Assembly: GCA_023410885.1 (NCBI GenBank)
Contig: JAEYPI010000261.1
Coordinates: forward strand, 1 to 32,458
Direction of reading: 5' to 3'
Source: Bacillota bacterium
Lineage (GTDB): Bacteria; Bacillota; Clostridia; DSM-8532
Length of the DNA stretch: 32,458 bases
The notes beneath the pieces are model-generated. The model was not told where the DNA came from and did no database searches. It saw only the letters and a list, made by a program, of their open reading frames with translations. The first letter of the stretch is position 1; the number at the start of each line of letters is the position of its first letter. The translations under genes and the position numbers were made by a program. This document shows positions 22,920 to 32,422 of the stretch, one piece after another.

Positions 22920-23171
22920 TCCAACAAAGTGCTAAATAAAACAAGTGTCTTTTTCGATTTTTGCATGGACTTCCAGGGCCTAAGAGCTCTCTATTATGCT
23001 ACACCAATAGTGATGAGAATAATTCAAAATACAAAAGTTATTGTCATACAACCAATTCCATATGATAGAGGATGTTGTGACTGTCAATGTTTGGAGTCTT
23101 ATCACAGTCCAACCTATAAAGTACATATAATAAGAGTGACAACCCTAGTTATTTGGAGAGTGCAAATTATT

Positions 23172-23522
23172 ATGAATCAACAGAATCAAAAAGAAAAATG
23201 CTGTTCGGATAAATTTTCATCAATTTTGTTATCTTTAACCCCAGAACAGTTTACAGCCATTGCTGTATTAATCGGTTTTTTAGCTGCAGATGATTTGAGT
23301 GTTGACGAGCAAAATACCCTTGGGAATTTCTTAATGACCATTGGTCAGATCATTGTCACCATAGCAGGCCAAAAGGCTATTCTTGAAGCCGAGCAGTCTG
23401 ATTCACAGATGCCTCAAAGGATTGATGATCTTCAAAAGCAAATTGATGACCTTAAAAGCAGTGTCCTAAAAAAAGATACGCAATATAAATCAGCAGTGGT
23501 TTTCACTGCTGATTCACCATAG
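23172..23522 (+). CDS. Small hydrophobic/coiled-coil protein of unknown function
   Basis: A 116-residue protein. Residues about 15-80 (LTPEQFTAIAVLIGFLAADD, then TLGNFLMTIGQIIVTIAGQKA) form two hydrophobic or amphipathic helices, and residues about 85-110 form a short coiled coil (RIDDLQKQIDDLKSSVL). This pattern is seen in small Clostridia proteins of unknown role. The ATG at 23172 has GGAGA 12-13 bases upstream; the longer frame from 22929 encodes a Cys-rich non-coding-looking segment. A perfect hairpin overlaps the 3' end of the gene. Confidence 0.65.
   Translation: MNQQNQKEKCCSDKFSSILLSLTPEQFTAIAVLIGFLAADDLSVDEQNTLGNFLMTIGQIIVTIAGQKAILEAEQSDSQMPQRIDDLQKQIDDLKSSVLKKDTQYKSAVVFTADSP
23488..23514 (+). 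terminator. Perfect hairpin inside the last codons of the 23172 gene
   Basis: AATCAGCAGTG (23488-23498) pairs perfectly with CACTGCTGATT (23504-23514) around a 5-base loop, within the last dozen codons and ending 5 bases before the TAG stop codon. It lacks a U tract on the plus strand. Confidence 0.45.
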
Positions 23523-23642
23523 ACACGGGATTGGTCTTAAACACTGATTCCTATATCCAGTTCAGGATCACAGAATCTTCACAATGTCATAAACAGAATT
23601 TAAAACTAACCAATTTTGCGAGAAAAACTGATTAATTGTCCA

Positions 23643-24848
23643 TTAGCTTACTCCACCAAGTCTGAATTCATTTGCCAGCGTCAGCTTGGCTAATATGCTT
23701 CGTGCATCTTCAAACCAAACCTCATGTTGCCTCCCGTTTTCATCATAATATCTGAAAAATGGTGCTTGAGCTACAGGGTCAAATTGAATTGCTGCGCCTA
23801 CACGACGGGCCAGATTAACCGCTCCCACATTGGAAATTGTCTGAGCCGCTGTTCCTTCCTGGAAAGGAAGCGTCCAATTGTAACCATAATTCGGTATGCC
23901 CATAAAGATCTTTTGCCGTGGGATTGCGGTCACTGCATAATTTAAAACTTTACGAATTTCATTGATGGGTGCAACAGCCTGAGGTGGGCTATACGTATAA
24001 CCCCATTCGTAGGTCATCAAAATAACATGATCCGCCAGTGCACCGTGAACAGGGTAATCATGGGCCTCATAGAGTCTTCCCTGCTGAGTTGCTGAAGTTT
24101 TAGGCGCTAGAGCTGTAGTCACGGTAAATCCAAGTGGACGAAGCCTTGAAACGACTTTTCTTAGAAAATTATTATAGTTTTCTCGGTCACGGGGATAAAC
24201 ATATTCAAAGTCAATATCCAAACCACTATAGTTTTTTTGTTGCATGACTTGGATAACGTTATTTATTAGCGTATCTTGAATGGACTCGCTATTGAGTATG
24301 GTACTGGCCAGATCACTGTCAAAACCGCCGCTTTCCCCAATATTGGTGATAACCATTAAAGGAGCCACTCTTGCAGCCCTGGCGGCTTGAATGAGTTCGG
24401 TATCTTCTATGGTATCAAGGCTTCCATCAGCATTAACTTGATAACTGAAAATGCTGAGATAGGTCAAATAGGGTAAGGTTTTTCTAAGGGTTTCCCGGTT
24501 AATATTAGGAAAAGCGTAGCCATTCACTTGAATAGGGCCGAAATTTATTTCTCTCTCCGGAATTGTTATTGTCTGCCCCACTGTGAGTTGTGCAGGATTT
24601 GTAATTTGTGGATTGGCTCGGATAATCTCACTGACAGGCACCTGATATTGAAGGCCAATTAAATACAGTGATTCACCAGGCCTAACTACATGCTGCCGAC
24701 TACCTTCCAGAATAACAAGAGTCTGTCCAACCACAAGCTGATTGGGAGTTTCTAGTTCATTATCGGAAACTATCTTTTGCCAATCAACGCCGTATTGTCT
24801 TGCGATTGAATAAACGCTTTCGCCTTGTTTAACTACATGAATATACAT
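23643..24848 (-). CDS. LysM plus GH18 hydrolase, spore YaaH/SleL type
   Basis: Probable N-acetylglucosaminidase acting on spore cortex peptidoglycan. Two LysM domains occupy about residues 1-46 (IHVVKQGESVYSIARQYGV) and 50-95 (HVVRPGESLYLIGLQYQV), then a GH18 TIM barrel to the end. The catalytic motif is D211-I-D213-F-E215 (GLDIDFEYV), with E215 the proton donor. There is no signal peptide, as expected for a protein made in the mother cell and placed on the spore. The ATG at 24848 has GGAG 10 bases upstream; the GTG at 24857 lies too close to that site. This is the clearest sporulation marker in the window. Confidence 0.9.
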   Translation of the reverse strand: MYIHVVKQGESVYSIARQYGVDWQKIVSDNELETPNQLVVGQTLVILEGSRQHVVRPGESLYLIGLQYQVPVSEIIRANPQITNPAQLTVGQTITIPEREINFGPIQVNGYAFPNINRETLRKTLPYLTYLSIFSYQVNADGSLDTIEDTELIQAARAARVAPLMVITNIGESGGFDSDLASTILNSESIQDTLINNVIQVMQQKNYSGLDIDFEYVYPRDRENYNNFLRKVVSRLRPLGFTVTTALAPKTSATQQGRLYEAHDYPVHGALADHVILMTYEWGYTYSPPQAVAPINEIRKVLNYAVTAIPRQKIFMGIPNYGYNWTLPFQEGTAAQTISNVGAVNLARRVGAAIQFDPVAQAPFFRYYDENGRQHEVWFEDARSILAKLTLANEFRLGGVS

Positions 24849-25058
24849 GACTGTCACACTCCATACTGTTTTTTACGAAGTAACATGCTATGAGCGACCC
24901 GCAACTCTTTTCTTCGCTTCTAATTTAACATATGCCACTTAACACCGTAGTGTTTGCCACGTTTTCCATTTACTTTAAGAAAATATTATCTTATTGAAAA
25001 ATAATGGATTTTTTGCACCCGGTAGTGTAAACTATTTTATCAAAGGAGAGTGTTACGA

Positions 25059-26120
25059 ATGGAAATAAGAGTTGAACTAACCAAAAGCCCTAAAGCCAAG
25101 CCTTCCTCTGATGAATTAGGCTTTGGTAAATATTTTTCAGACCATATGTTTATTATGGACTATACAGAAGGAAAGGGCTGGCATGATGCCAGGATTGTTC
25201 CCTACTCCACTATTGCTTACGAACCTTCTATTATGGTATTTCATTATGGTCAGAGCATTTTTGAAGGTTTAAAAGCCTATAAAACCGATGAAGGAAAAGC
25301 AGTCCTTTTTAGACCTGATCAAAATATGCAGCGACTTAACAACTCCTGTGACGGGCTTTGTATTCCGAGGATTGATGAGAGTTTTGCCATCGAAGCCATG
25401 AAAAAGCTGGTAGACATTGATAGGGATTGGATACCTGAAGCTCCGAACACATCTTTGTATGTCCGACCCTTTATTATTGCCACCGACCCGAATCTGGGTG
25501 TTCGCCCTTCTTTTACATATCAATTTATTATCATAACAGGACCTGTTGGCGCCTATTACAAGGAAGGTCTCAACCCGGTTAAAATTTATGTTGAATCCCA
25601 TTATGTCCGCGCTGTAGCAGGCGGAATCGGCCAATCTAAAGCAAGCGCTAACTATGCCGCAAGCTTGAAGGCCCAGATGGTAGCAAAGGAAAAGGGCTAT
25701 TCACAGGTTCTCTGGTTGGATGGTATCGAAAGAAAGTATGTTGAGGAAGTGGGAACCATGAACGTTTTCTTTGTTCTGGGTGATGAGATTGTAACCCCTG
25801 CTCTCAACGGCAGCATTTTGCCCGGTATCACAAGAAAATCATGTATTGAGCTTTTACGTTCCTGGGGCCTCAATGTTTCCGAGAGAAGAGTTTCCATTCA
25901 AGAGATTTATGAAGCCAGTGAAAAAGGACTTTTGAAGGAAGCCTTTGGTACCGGAACAGCAGCCGTCATCTCCCCTATCGGTGAGCTTTGCTGGAATGAC
26001 AAGAAAATTATACTTAGTGAAGGACATATCGGTGAGATTTCTCAGAAATTATACGATGAACTGACCGGCATTCAATATACAAGAAAACCGGATCCCTTTA
26101 ACTGGGTTGTTAAGGTTTAA
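25059..26120 (+). CDS. ilvE: Branched-chain amino-acid aminotransferase
   Basis: PLP enzyme that interconverts Leu, Ile and Val with their keto acids, using glutamate. The 353-residue protein has the fold-type IV class-IV aminotransferase pattern: FHYGQSIFEGLKAYKT, RPDQNMQRLNNSCDGLCIP, SLYVRPFIIATDPNLGV, the PLP lysine K194 in QSKASANYAASL, RKYVEEVGTMNVFF and LNGSILPGITRKS. Length and motifs fit the longer eukaryote/Bacillus-like BCAT group. I start at the ATG at 25059, with AAAGGAG 10 bases upstream; the GTG at 25050 overlaps it. It is monocistronic, ended by a perfect palindromic terminator. Confidence 0.95.
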   Translation: MEIRVELTKSPKAKPSSDELGFGKYFSDHMFIMDYTEGKGWHDARIVPYSTIAYEPSIMVFHYGQSIFEGLKAYKTDEGKAVLFRPDQNMQRLNNSCDGLCIPRIDESFAIEAMKKLVDIDRDWIPEAPNTSLYVRPFIIATDPNLGVRPSFTYQFIIITGPVGAYYKEGLNPVKIYVESHYVRAVAGGIGQSKASANYAASLKAQMVAKEKGYSQVLWLDGIERKYVEEVGTMNVFFVLGDEIVTPALNGSILPGITRKSCIELLRSWGLNVSERRVSIQEIYEASEKGLLKEAFGTGTAAVISPIGELCWNDKKIILSEGHIGEISQKLYDELTGIQYTRKPDPFNWVVKV

Positions 26121-26127
26121 GGGACAG

Positions 26128-26164
26128 AAAAAACATGACCACCGGCCGGTGGTCATGTTTTTTT
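26128..26164. terminator. Bidirectional terminator between ilvE and the surface-protein gene
   Basis: A perfect palindrome centred at 26145/26146: six A, CATGACCACCGG, its complement CCGGTGGTCATG, and seven T. Read from either strand it gives a GC-rich stem followed by a U run, so it can end both convergent transcripts (ilvE at 26120, surface protein at 26174). Confidence 0.95.
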
Positions 26165-26173
26165 ATCCGTTTA

Positions 26174-29100
26174 TTAGTCTTCTTTTCTTGCGCCGTCAGC
26201 GCCTATCAAATAGCCGTCAAGGGTAGTATTCACGGCCATCTTGCCGTCAGAGTAGAAGTAAAACCACTTGCCGTCAATTTGGAGCCATTTGCCAGATACC
26301 ATGATACCGTCTGAGGTAAAGTAATACTTGACATTTTCCACAGTAAGCCAGCCTGAGACAGCATTACCGTTTGTGTCAATATACTGCCACTGGCCGTTAT
26401 CGTCCTGTACCCAGCCGCGCACCGTACCCTCGTCGATGACATGATACACAAAGCTCTGCAGGATGATGGATGCCTCCGCACGAGTAGCACTGCCCTGTGG
26501 GTCGAAGATATCGTTGCCCTTGCCAATCATAATAGCTGCAGTTTGGATGACTCTTACCGCATCTCTTGCCCATGGGCTGATTTTTTCATAATCAACAAAT
26601 AAAATACGCTGCAGGAGCACTGGTAGAGTGTATTGAGTGGTCCTTGCGTAATTTACCACCATCACCGCTATTTGCTCGCGGGTTATCGGGTCGTTTGGGC
26701 CAAATTTCCCGTTACCATAGCCAAATACTATCTTGTTGTCCATCGCCCATTCAATGTGTGCCATAGCGGGGTCGCTGCTCTTGACATCGGTGAAGCTAGA
26801 GCTTTTATAACCGCTCATGTCTGCGCCGGAGAGCTTGCCTAACGCCATGAGGAAGTCCGCACGGGTTATGGGGGTATTGGGAGCAAAGGTGGCTTCGCTT
26901 GTACCACTGATAAGGTCGCGGCTGGCGACAAAATCAATGCTATTCTTGGCCCAATGATTTGCTGTGTCGGCAAAGGACGGAGCAAGAGGGATGTAACCTA
27001 TACCGTATGTTGACAGGCTGCTCCTTTCAAAAATCACCTTGCCGTTGTCGTAGCCGGAATCATTAAGGAACTTAGGCTTTCCATTTTTGTCCACATACAC
27101 GCCGATCAGGTTGGGAACGCTTTCATCTGATGCGGGCTTATATGGGATACCCAGTGTAACCACACCCTTACCGAAGTTCATGATATACACAATCTTGCCG
27201 TTTTTCTGACAGCTTATAGTCAGGTCGTAAACAGGCCGTTTGCCAATCAGTGCTTTGGCTGCGTCTGACAGCTTGGTAACAGGATTGGCCGTAAGGGTGA
27301 CGATTCCCGAAGCCTGGGCTTTCATCTCCTGAAGCGCTGCTTGGTCAAAGGAAAAGCTGACAAGCGGGGTGTTCACATCAAGGCGTTTCACGCCTTCCTT
27401 TTCCAACAGTGCCAATACTTTTTCATCCAGTAACATAGTGATGCTCGTCGCACTGGTGCTTTTTTCGTCGGGACCAAACCCGATATTAAGCGAAACACCG
27501 ATGCCATCCGCTGTTTTACCGTTACTTGCTGCTTCCTTTTTCGCTGCATCAATCAGCGCCTTAACCTGTGACTCAGTGTTGGAAGTAGTCGCAACGCCGT
27601 TCTCATCTATCGTGGCGGTTTGGTTCATGGATGCCATGGTAGGCTGATCGGGCTTTTTATCGGTGGTGATATTGGGTGTTGGGGTTGCAGGAGGTGAGTA
27701 GTTGCCGCCATCATCGTCATTGTCGTTACTGCTTCTGGTAAAGACCGCTCTGATGGTATGATCGCCCGTCACATTGCTGAACATATAAGTGCTGATTGCT
27801 CCCTTATTCACACCGTCCACTATGACAGACGAAATTTTATATCCTGTGTCTGCCGTAATCGTGAAAGCTTTGCTTTCTCCCTCTATAACCGTAACTGCGC
27901 CGGATGGTGAAATTGTGCCGTTGGCCCCCGCACTGGCTGTGATCGTTACGAGGATTTTTTCTGTGCTGTTCACGGTGATTGCAGCATTAAAATCGTTATA
28001 GTTACCGCTGTGAACCGTAATGTTAATGGTTGCGGTTTTACCAGAGTCCACGCTTGCAACATCCAGCGTCAGCGGGGATGAGACTGTACCGCTCGGCTCT
28101 GTCACCAGTACGCCGTCTGCGTTCGTAACGGAAACAATTTCATAGGTCACGCTATCAAGCGTGAGCGGGCTTACATTCGGCAGGAGCCTTGTCAAGTCAA
28201 AGCTGTAACTCCTCGCGTTGTTTTCCAATACTTCATAGGTCTGCGGTACGCCTGCGGTGGACGCCTTGCTCACCGGAATGCTTACAGTCTTTGTGCGTGG
28301 AACACCCGTCCAATCATAGTTAATTGTATCGGCTGGGGTAAAGGTAACGCTGTACCCGCTATTTGTTACGACAGGAATCGTATCGCCGTCTGTCCACGCA
28401 AATGAACCGTACTCGGTGGAACCGCCCGAAAGCGTGGAAGTTGAAAGTTTCGCGCCATAGGTGATGGGCGCCGCTATGGGCCACGTGCTGAAGGATGGCA
28501 CAGCCTTGTTGACGGTGATGGGCATATCCCGTGTGAGTGATGCGGCTGTCCAACTATAGTTTTTCGTATCATTGGGGGTAAATGTAACAGCATAGCCGCT
28601 GTTGTTTACAGTAGGAATTATGTCGCCGTCTCCCCACGCAAAGGTGCCAATGGATGTTGAGCCGCCCGAAAGCGCAGAGTCCGAAAGCTTCGCGCCGTAG
28701 GTAACGGCTGTCGACGTCGGCCATGTGATTTCAGGAGCCTGCAGCTTTGCAATCGTATAGCTCTTGGTCGTGGTGCCCTTGAAATTTCCCTTGCCGCTAA
28801 ACGTCAGTGTAACCTCTCCGGCGTTTGTGCCGGCGCTTGTGCCTTCGCCATCACTGCTTGAGATGCTAAAAGTATAGTCTACATCCTCTGCCAGCGTCTG
28901 ACCGTCAAAGGTAACGGTGGCAGTGGGCGTTTTTTTTGTGCCATCGTATGTGAAAGATATTGGAGACAGTGTCACGCTTGCGTTTGCAAGGTCACGCCCG
29001 GTGAGGTACAACCCGCCGTCACCGGATTGGGTACCGTCAGTGAAGCCCCTGAGGATGGGTAGCTTGTTGTCTGTTATTGCCCAGATGCTGGTGTCATCCC

Positions 29101-32100
29101 ATGAGGTGCCACCAGTGGTGTCCCAATGAAGCCCGTTTGTCCAGAAGGTGGGCTGGCTCACCTCGTCGATCAAGAAATCTGCACCGTCAAGACCGTCTTG
29201 GGTTTTACCGTTGGCATTGCCACCGGCTATAGCCATGCCGTTAAAAGCGTAGTTTTTACTAAGGAAACCATTGCTCGAACCAACGACACGGCCCACATTG
29301 CTTGTGCCGTTTACGGCGGGGTTTATAGCAACGCAGTTTCGTACTGTGCCGGTAGTATCCACACTGCCCGCCACACCGCCGACATTTCCGGTGCCGGTGA
29401 TTGTACCGGTGCTGTAGCAGTTTTCCACAACACCCTTCACTACACCCGCCACGCCGCCGATATTTTGTTGGGTTCCATGAACCCTACTTGCAGAATAGCA
29501 GTTTTTCAACGGGCCTTCGACAGTTCCGACAATACCGCCAACACCGCCAATATCACCTGTTCCGCTGATACTGCCGGTAGTGTAGCAGTTCTCCACCACA
29601 CCGGTCTTTTTCAACATACCTACCACACCGCCTACAGCACTAGCAGCGGTAATGTTTGCGTTTACAACACCAAGGTTCTTCAGTGTTCCCCCACTGGTAT
29701 AACCAAACAATCCTTGAAGATTGGCTGTGGGGCGGTTGATATACAGCCCACGAATGATATGGCCATCACCGTCAAAGCTGCCTTGGAAGGGCATGACAAC
29801 CTGATTACCGATGGGTATCCAACCCTTGCCGCTGTCATAATTCTTTCCGTAGATGGATAGATCAAGATCGTTCATCAGCTTGTAGTGCTTGTTATTGTAG
29901 TCTGTATTTCCCTCATTTACCAACTCCGCGAGCTTGGCGAGCTGGGCAGGCGTTGAGATTTCGTATGCCTTCTCCGCAGTAGTACCATCACCACCTGCGA
30001 AAAGTGCACCGGTACCATTAATGTGTCCGGGCAGGGCTGCATCCTGCACACCTGCCGCAAAGCCGTAAAGGATGGGCAGCTTGCCTGCGGTGTAGTTCCA
30101 TAGTCCGCTTGTGAGTCCGCTCGGGTAACCGTTCGATGTTTTCAGTTCGGCTGCGGTTTTATCTGCGCCGTCCAGACCAGTAGCAGTTTTTTTCGTGAAG
30201 GTGCTGCCCGTCATTCCGGAAAAGGCATAGTTTCCGGACAGCGTAGCAGTAGCTTCTATCGAGCCGACAACACGACCTACATTGCTCGTACCGCTAACCG
30301 AGGGATTCAGTGCGGCGCAATTTTGAACCGTACCGTAGGGAGCATAACCAACCACCCCCCCCACCTTGTCTGGGCCGCGGCCCTGACCCAAAGCATAGCA
30401 TCTTGAAACAGTAGGATTATTACTGGCCCCTGGTCTTCCCACTACTCCGCCAACATAGCTGGTCGAGGCCGTGCCTGTGACAGAAGCCGCCACATAACAG
30501 TCTTCTACTTTTCCGATGGTGCCGGATAAGCTTCCCGCAATACCGCCGACAGAGTGGTTAGCGGTGACGCGTCCGGTGACAAAGCATCGTCTCACCGTAC
30601 CATAGTCTATGGTCCCCGCCACACCGCCAACAGAAATGAAGCCGGTGATATCCGCAGCCACAATACCAAGCCTTTCTATTATGCCGCTGCCGGGTTTTGC
30701 CGGGTCGGCCCAGACATAGCCAAACAGACCGACACTCTGACCGGCAGTCGACGTGTTTCTGATATACAAGCCGGTAATGATTTTGTCGTTACCGTTAAAA
30801 TAACCTTTGAAGTTAAATTCGGAAGTTCCAATCGGTATCCATCCCTTGCCGCCATTAAAGCTTACCCCGTAATCAGAAAGGTCAAGGTTGTTCATCAACT
30901 TGTAGTTCACGCCTATGCCGCCGTAGGCTGTATGGGTTGCGGTATCATTCACCAATTCCGCAAGCTTTGCAAGCTGTTCGGGCGTGCTGATTTCATAAGG
31001 TTTGATGCTTGAGCCCTCACCGGGGAAAGGCTGACCGTGGGGAATATCTACGATATGGGCGGGCATCTCCATTGCCGCGTCAAAGCCGGGCAGCTTTCCG
31101 GTTGCGTATATCCATGTGGTGTCGTCGTTAAACAGCGTTTGGAAGAAACTTGCCGTTTTGATTTGGGCAGCGGTTTTGGTTGCGCCGTCCGTACCGGTTG
31201 TGTTGTCTGTAATGAGTTTGTCGCTGCCGTTTACCGTCACCGTCATGCCGCTAAATGCGTCGTTATCGGAAAGCTGACCGCCATCATTATAACCCGCCAC
31301 GCGCCCGACATCCTCTTCGCCACTGATTGAGGGATTCAGCGCAGCACAGTTTTTGACCGTACTGCCAGGCATAACATTACCCGCCACGCCACCGACTCCA
31401 TCCTGACCGTTTACTGCTCCGGTTGCGTAGCAGTTTTGCACCGTACCGTTATTAACCCAACCCACAATACCGCCAATATTAGTTATGTTGCCTTTCACAG
31501 TACCACTGACATAACAGGCCTCCGCCATTGCGTTGCCGTCTAAAACTCCTGTCACGCCACCAACAGCCCCAGCACCGATTATTGTACCGGAAACAGAGCA
31601 GCCTTGCACTGCGCCGTTAATGACACAGCCTGCCACGCCGCCGACATAAGTTGCTCCGGTAATCACCGCATCCACAATTTCCAGATCTTTTACTGTGCCA
31701 CTGTTCATTCTACCAAACAGGCCGATGTCATCAGCATCCGGCCGGTTGATATACAGTCCAGTAATCACCTTTCGGTTGCCATTAAAGTTACCCTTGAATG
31801 GATTACCTACCTTGCCGATGGGCATCCAGCCCTTACCGTCATCCGCGTGCACGTAAGCAGACAGATCAAGGTCATTTATTAGAATCAAGTTGACTGTGGC
31901 GTTTGCATTATTAAGCAAGAAGCTTTCCAACCGTCCGGCGTTAACCAGTACGGCGATCTCCGCAAGCTGCGCCGCAGTGGTAATTTCCAGTGGGCTTAAA
32001 TCTGTGCCACTGCCCGCCGTGCGCGCTGCCATTCCACCACCCGCCGTTTCGGGAATATACACCGTAATGCGAGGCGTTTCCACGCCGCTTGCCAAGAGAA

Positions 32101-32422
32101 AGTCCTCGTCTGAAACGGCAGTGAACACATACAGTCCTTTATTGGGTGATTCTTTGTCGTAATTCTCATCGGTCTGCCATGCCACAGGAATTTGGACAGT
32201 AATTCCCTCCACTGTGCCGCTCACAATTTCAGGAAATAACGGCTCCATGGTGTTTTGCCAGCGAATATTATCAGCCATTTCATCAAAGGCGGTAATTGTT
32301 CCTCCAGCCCCCAAAGGCGGGCCGGAATCCTCGGGTTCGGCAAACGCTATGGCCGGCATCATGGTAAACAACATACATAGCACCAGAAGCAGGCTACCGA
32401 TTCGTTTTACTGTTTGTTTCAT
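26174..32422 (-). CDS. Giant secreted surface protein: GLUG repeats, Ig-like repeats, SLH and cell-wall-binding repeats
   Basis: Secreted protein of 2082 residues. Residues 1-28 are a signal peptide (charged KQTVKR start, LLLVLCMLF core, AFA cleavage). Three GLUG blocks occupy about 144-444, 476-784 and 818-1122; each opens with EI(T/S)T-x-x-QLA, has repeated VGGVAG-type strands with NCY, and closes with KLPI/G(F). An MBG-like domain (about 1135-1228) is followed by two tandem 80-residue repeats (ITYGAKLS...FTPNDT, 1228-1388), an InlB-type beta repeat near 1490-1560, a flexible TPTP linker and an unknown region. Three SLH domains (1813-1865, 1875-1925, 1942-1992) are followed by choline-binding/CW-type repeats (2002-2075). 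GGAGG lies 10 bases before the ATG. Base composition looks richer in G+C than neighbouring genes. Likely an adhesin or S-layer-associated protein. Confidence 0.92.
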   Translation of the reverse strand: MKQTVKRIGSLLLVLCMLFTMMPAIAFAEPEDSGPPLGAGGTITAFDEMADNIRWQNTMEPLFPEIVSGTVEGITVQIPVAWQTDENYDKESPNKGLYVFTAVSDEDFLLASGVETPRITVYIPETAGGGMAARTAGSGTDLSPLEITTAAQLAEIAVLVNAGRLESFLLNNANATVNLILINDLDLSAYVHADDGKGWMPIGKVGNPFKGNFNGNRKVITGLYINRPDADDIGLFGRMNSGTVKDLEIVDAVITGATYVGGVAGCVINGAVQGCSVSGTIIGAGAVGGVTGVLDGNAMAEACYVSGTVKGNITNIGGIVGWVNNGTVQNCYATGAVNGQDGVGGVAGNVMPGSTVKNCAALNPSISGEEDVGRVAGYNDGGQLSDNDAFSGMTVTVNGSDKLITDNTTGTDGATKTAAQIKTASFFQTLFNDDTTWIYATGKLPGFDAAMEMPAHIVDIPHGQPFPGEGSSIKPYEISTPEQLAKLAELVNDTATHTAYGGIGVNYKLMNNLDLSDYGVSFNGGKGWIPIGTSEFNFKGYFNGNDKIITGLYIRNTSTAGQSVGLFGYVWADPAKPGSGIIERLGIVAADITGFISVGGVAGTIDYGTVRRCFVTGRVTANHSVGGIAGSLSGTIGKVEDCYVAASVTGTASTSYVGGVVGRPGASNNPTVSRCYALGQGRGPDKVGGVVGYAPYGTVQNCAALNPSVSGTSNVGRVVGSIEATATLSGNYAFSGMTGSTFTKKTATGLDGADKTAAELKTSNGYPSGLTSGLWNYTAGKLPILYGFAAGVQDAALPGHINGTGALFAGGDGTTAEKAYEISTPAQLAKLAELVNEGNTDYNNKHYKLMNDLDLSIYGKNYDSGKGWIPIGNQVVMPFQGSFDGDGHIIRGLYINRPTANLQGLFGYTSGGTLKNLGVVNANITAASAVGGVVGMLKKTGVVENCYTTGSISGTGDIGGVGGIVGTVEGPLKNCYSASRVHGTQQNIGGVAGVVKGVVENCYSTGTITGTGNVGGVAGSVDTTGTVRNCVAINPAVNGTSNVGRVVGSSNGFLSKNYAFNGMAIAGGNANGKTQDGLDGADFLIDEVSQPTFWTNGLHWDTTGGTSWDDTSIWAITDNKLPILRGFTDGTQSGDGGLYLTGRDLANASVTLSPISFTYDGTKKTPTATVTFDGQTLAEDVDYTFSISSSDGEGTSAGTNAGEVTLTFSGKGNFKGTTTKSYTIAKLQAPEITWPTSTAVTYGAKLSDSALSGGSTSIGTFAWGDGDIIPTVNNSGYAVTFTPNDTKNYSWTAASLTRDMPITVNKAVPSFSTWPIAAPITYGAKLSTSTLSGGSTEYGSFAWTDGDTIPVVTNSGYSVTFTPADTINYDWTGVPRTKTVSIPVSKASTAGVPQTYEVLENNARSYSFDLTRLLPNVSPLTLDSVTYEIVSVTNADGVLVTEPSGTVSSPLTLDVASVDSGKTATINITVHSGNYNDFNAAITVNSTEKILVTITASAGANGTISPSGAVTVIEGESKAFTITADTGYKISSVIVDGVNKGAISTYMFSNVTGDHTIRAVFTRSSNDNDDDGGNYSPPATPTPNITTDKKPDQPTMASMNQTATIDENGVATTSNTESQVKALIDAAKKEAASNGKTADGIGVSLNIGFGPDEKSTSATSITMLLDEKVLALLEKEGVKRLDVNTPLVSFSFDQAALQEMKAQASGIVTLTANPVTKLSDAAKALIGKRPVYDLTISCQKNGKIVYIMNFGKGVVTLGIPYKPASDESVPNLIGVYVDKNGKPKFLNDSGYDNGKVIFERSSLSTYGIGYIPLAPSFADTANHWAKNSIDFVASRDLISGTSEATFAPNTPITRADFLMALGKLSGADMSGYKSSSFTDVKSSDPAMAHIEWAMDNKIVFGYGNGKFGPNDPITREQIAVMVVNYARTTQYTLPVLLQRILFVDYEKISPWARDAVRVIQTAAIMIGKGNDIFDPQGSATRAEASIILQSFVYHVIDEGTVRGWVQDDNGQWQYIDTNGNAVSGWLTVENVKYYFTSDGIMVSGKWLQIDGKWFYFYSDGKMAVNTTLDGYLIGADGARKED
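28260..28740 (-). repeat. Two tandem 240-bp repeats in the surface-protein gene
   Basis: Each copy encodes an 80-residue unit with the pattern ITYGAKLS, ALSGGSTS, FAW-DGD, FTP-DT, NYDW. Corresponding codons (for example the tcgccgtct stretch) sit at 28383 and 28623, exactly 240 bases apart, so the copies are unbroken in-frame duplicates that have since diverged. Confidence 0.8.
29055..31990 (-). repeat. Three GLUG blocks of about 0.9 kb in the surface-protein gene
   Basis: Blocks at about 31990-31090, 30995-30070 and 29968-29055 start with the same EI(T/S)T..QLA(E/K) motif, run through the KGW(M/I)PIG and GLYI(N/R) motifs and end with a W-x-tt-GKLP motif. The start-to-start spacing of roughly 1.0 kb and matching order of motifs show block duplication, with later divergence by substitution. 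Confidence 0.75.

Noticed and set aside
22929..23171. N-terminal extension of the small coiled-coil protein from a GTG at 22929
   Set aside because: No ribosome site, no conserved-looking residues, and the promoter's expected transcript start would fall at the GTG itself; the ATG at 23172 is a better start.
29126..29860. Long plus-strand open frame of 244 codons
   Set aside because: It lies antisense inside the GLUG region of the surface-protein gene, has no ribosome site, and its repetitive His/Thr/Ala-rich product follows from the codon pattern of the opposite strand.
29055..31990. Regularly spaced repeats considered as a CRISPR array
   Set aside because: The repeats are diverged, long and in frame within a coding sequence; there are no short identical repeats with unique spacers.
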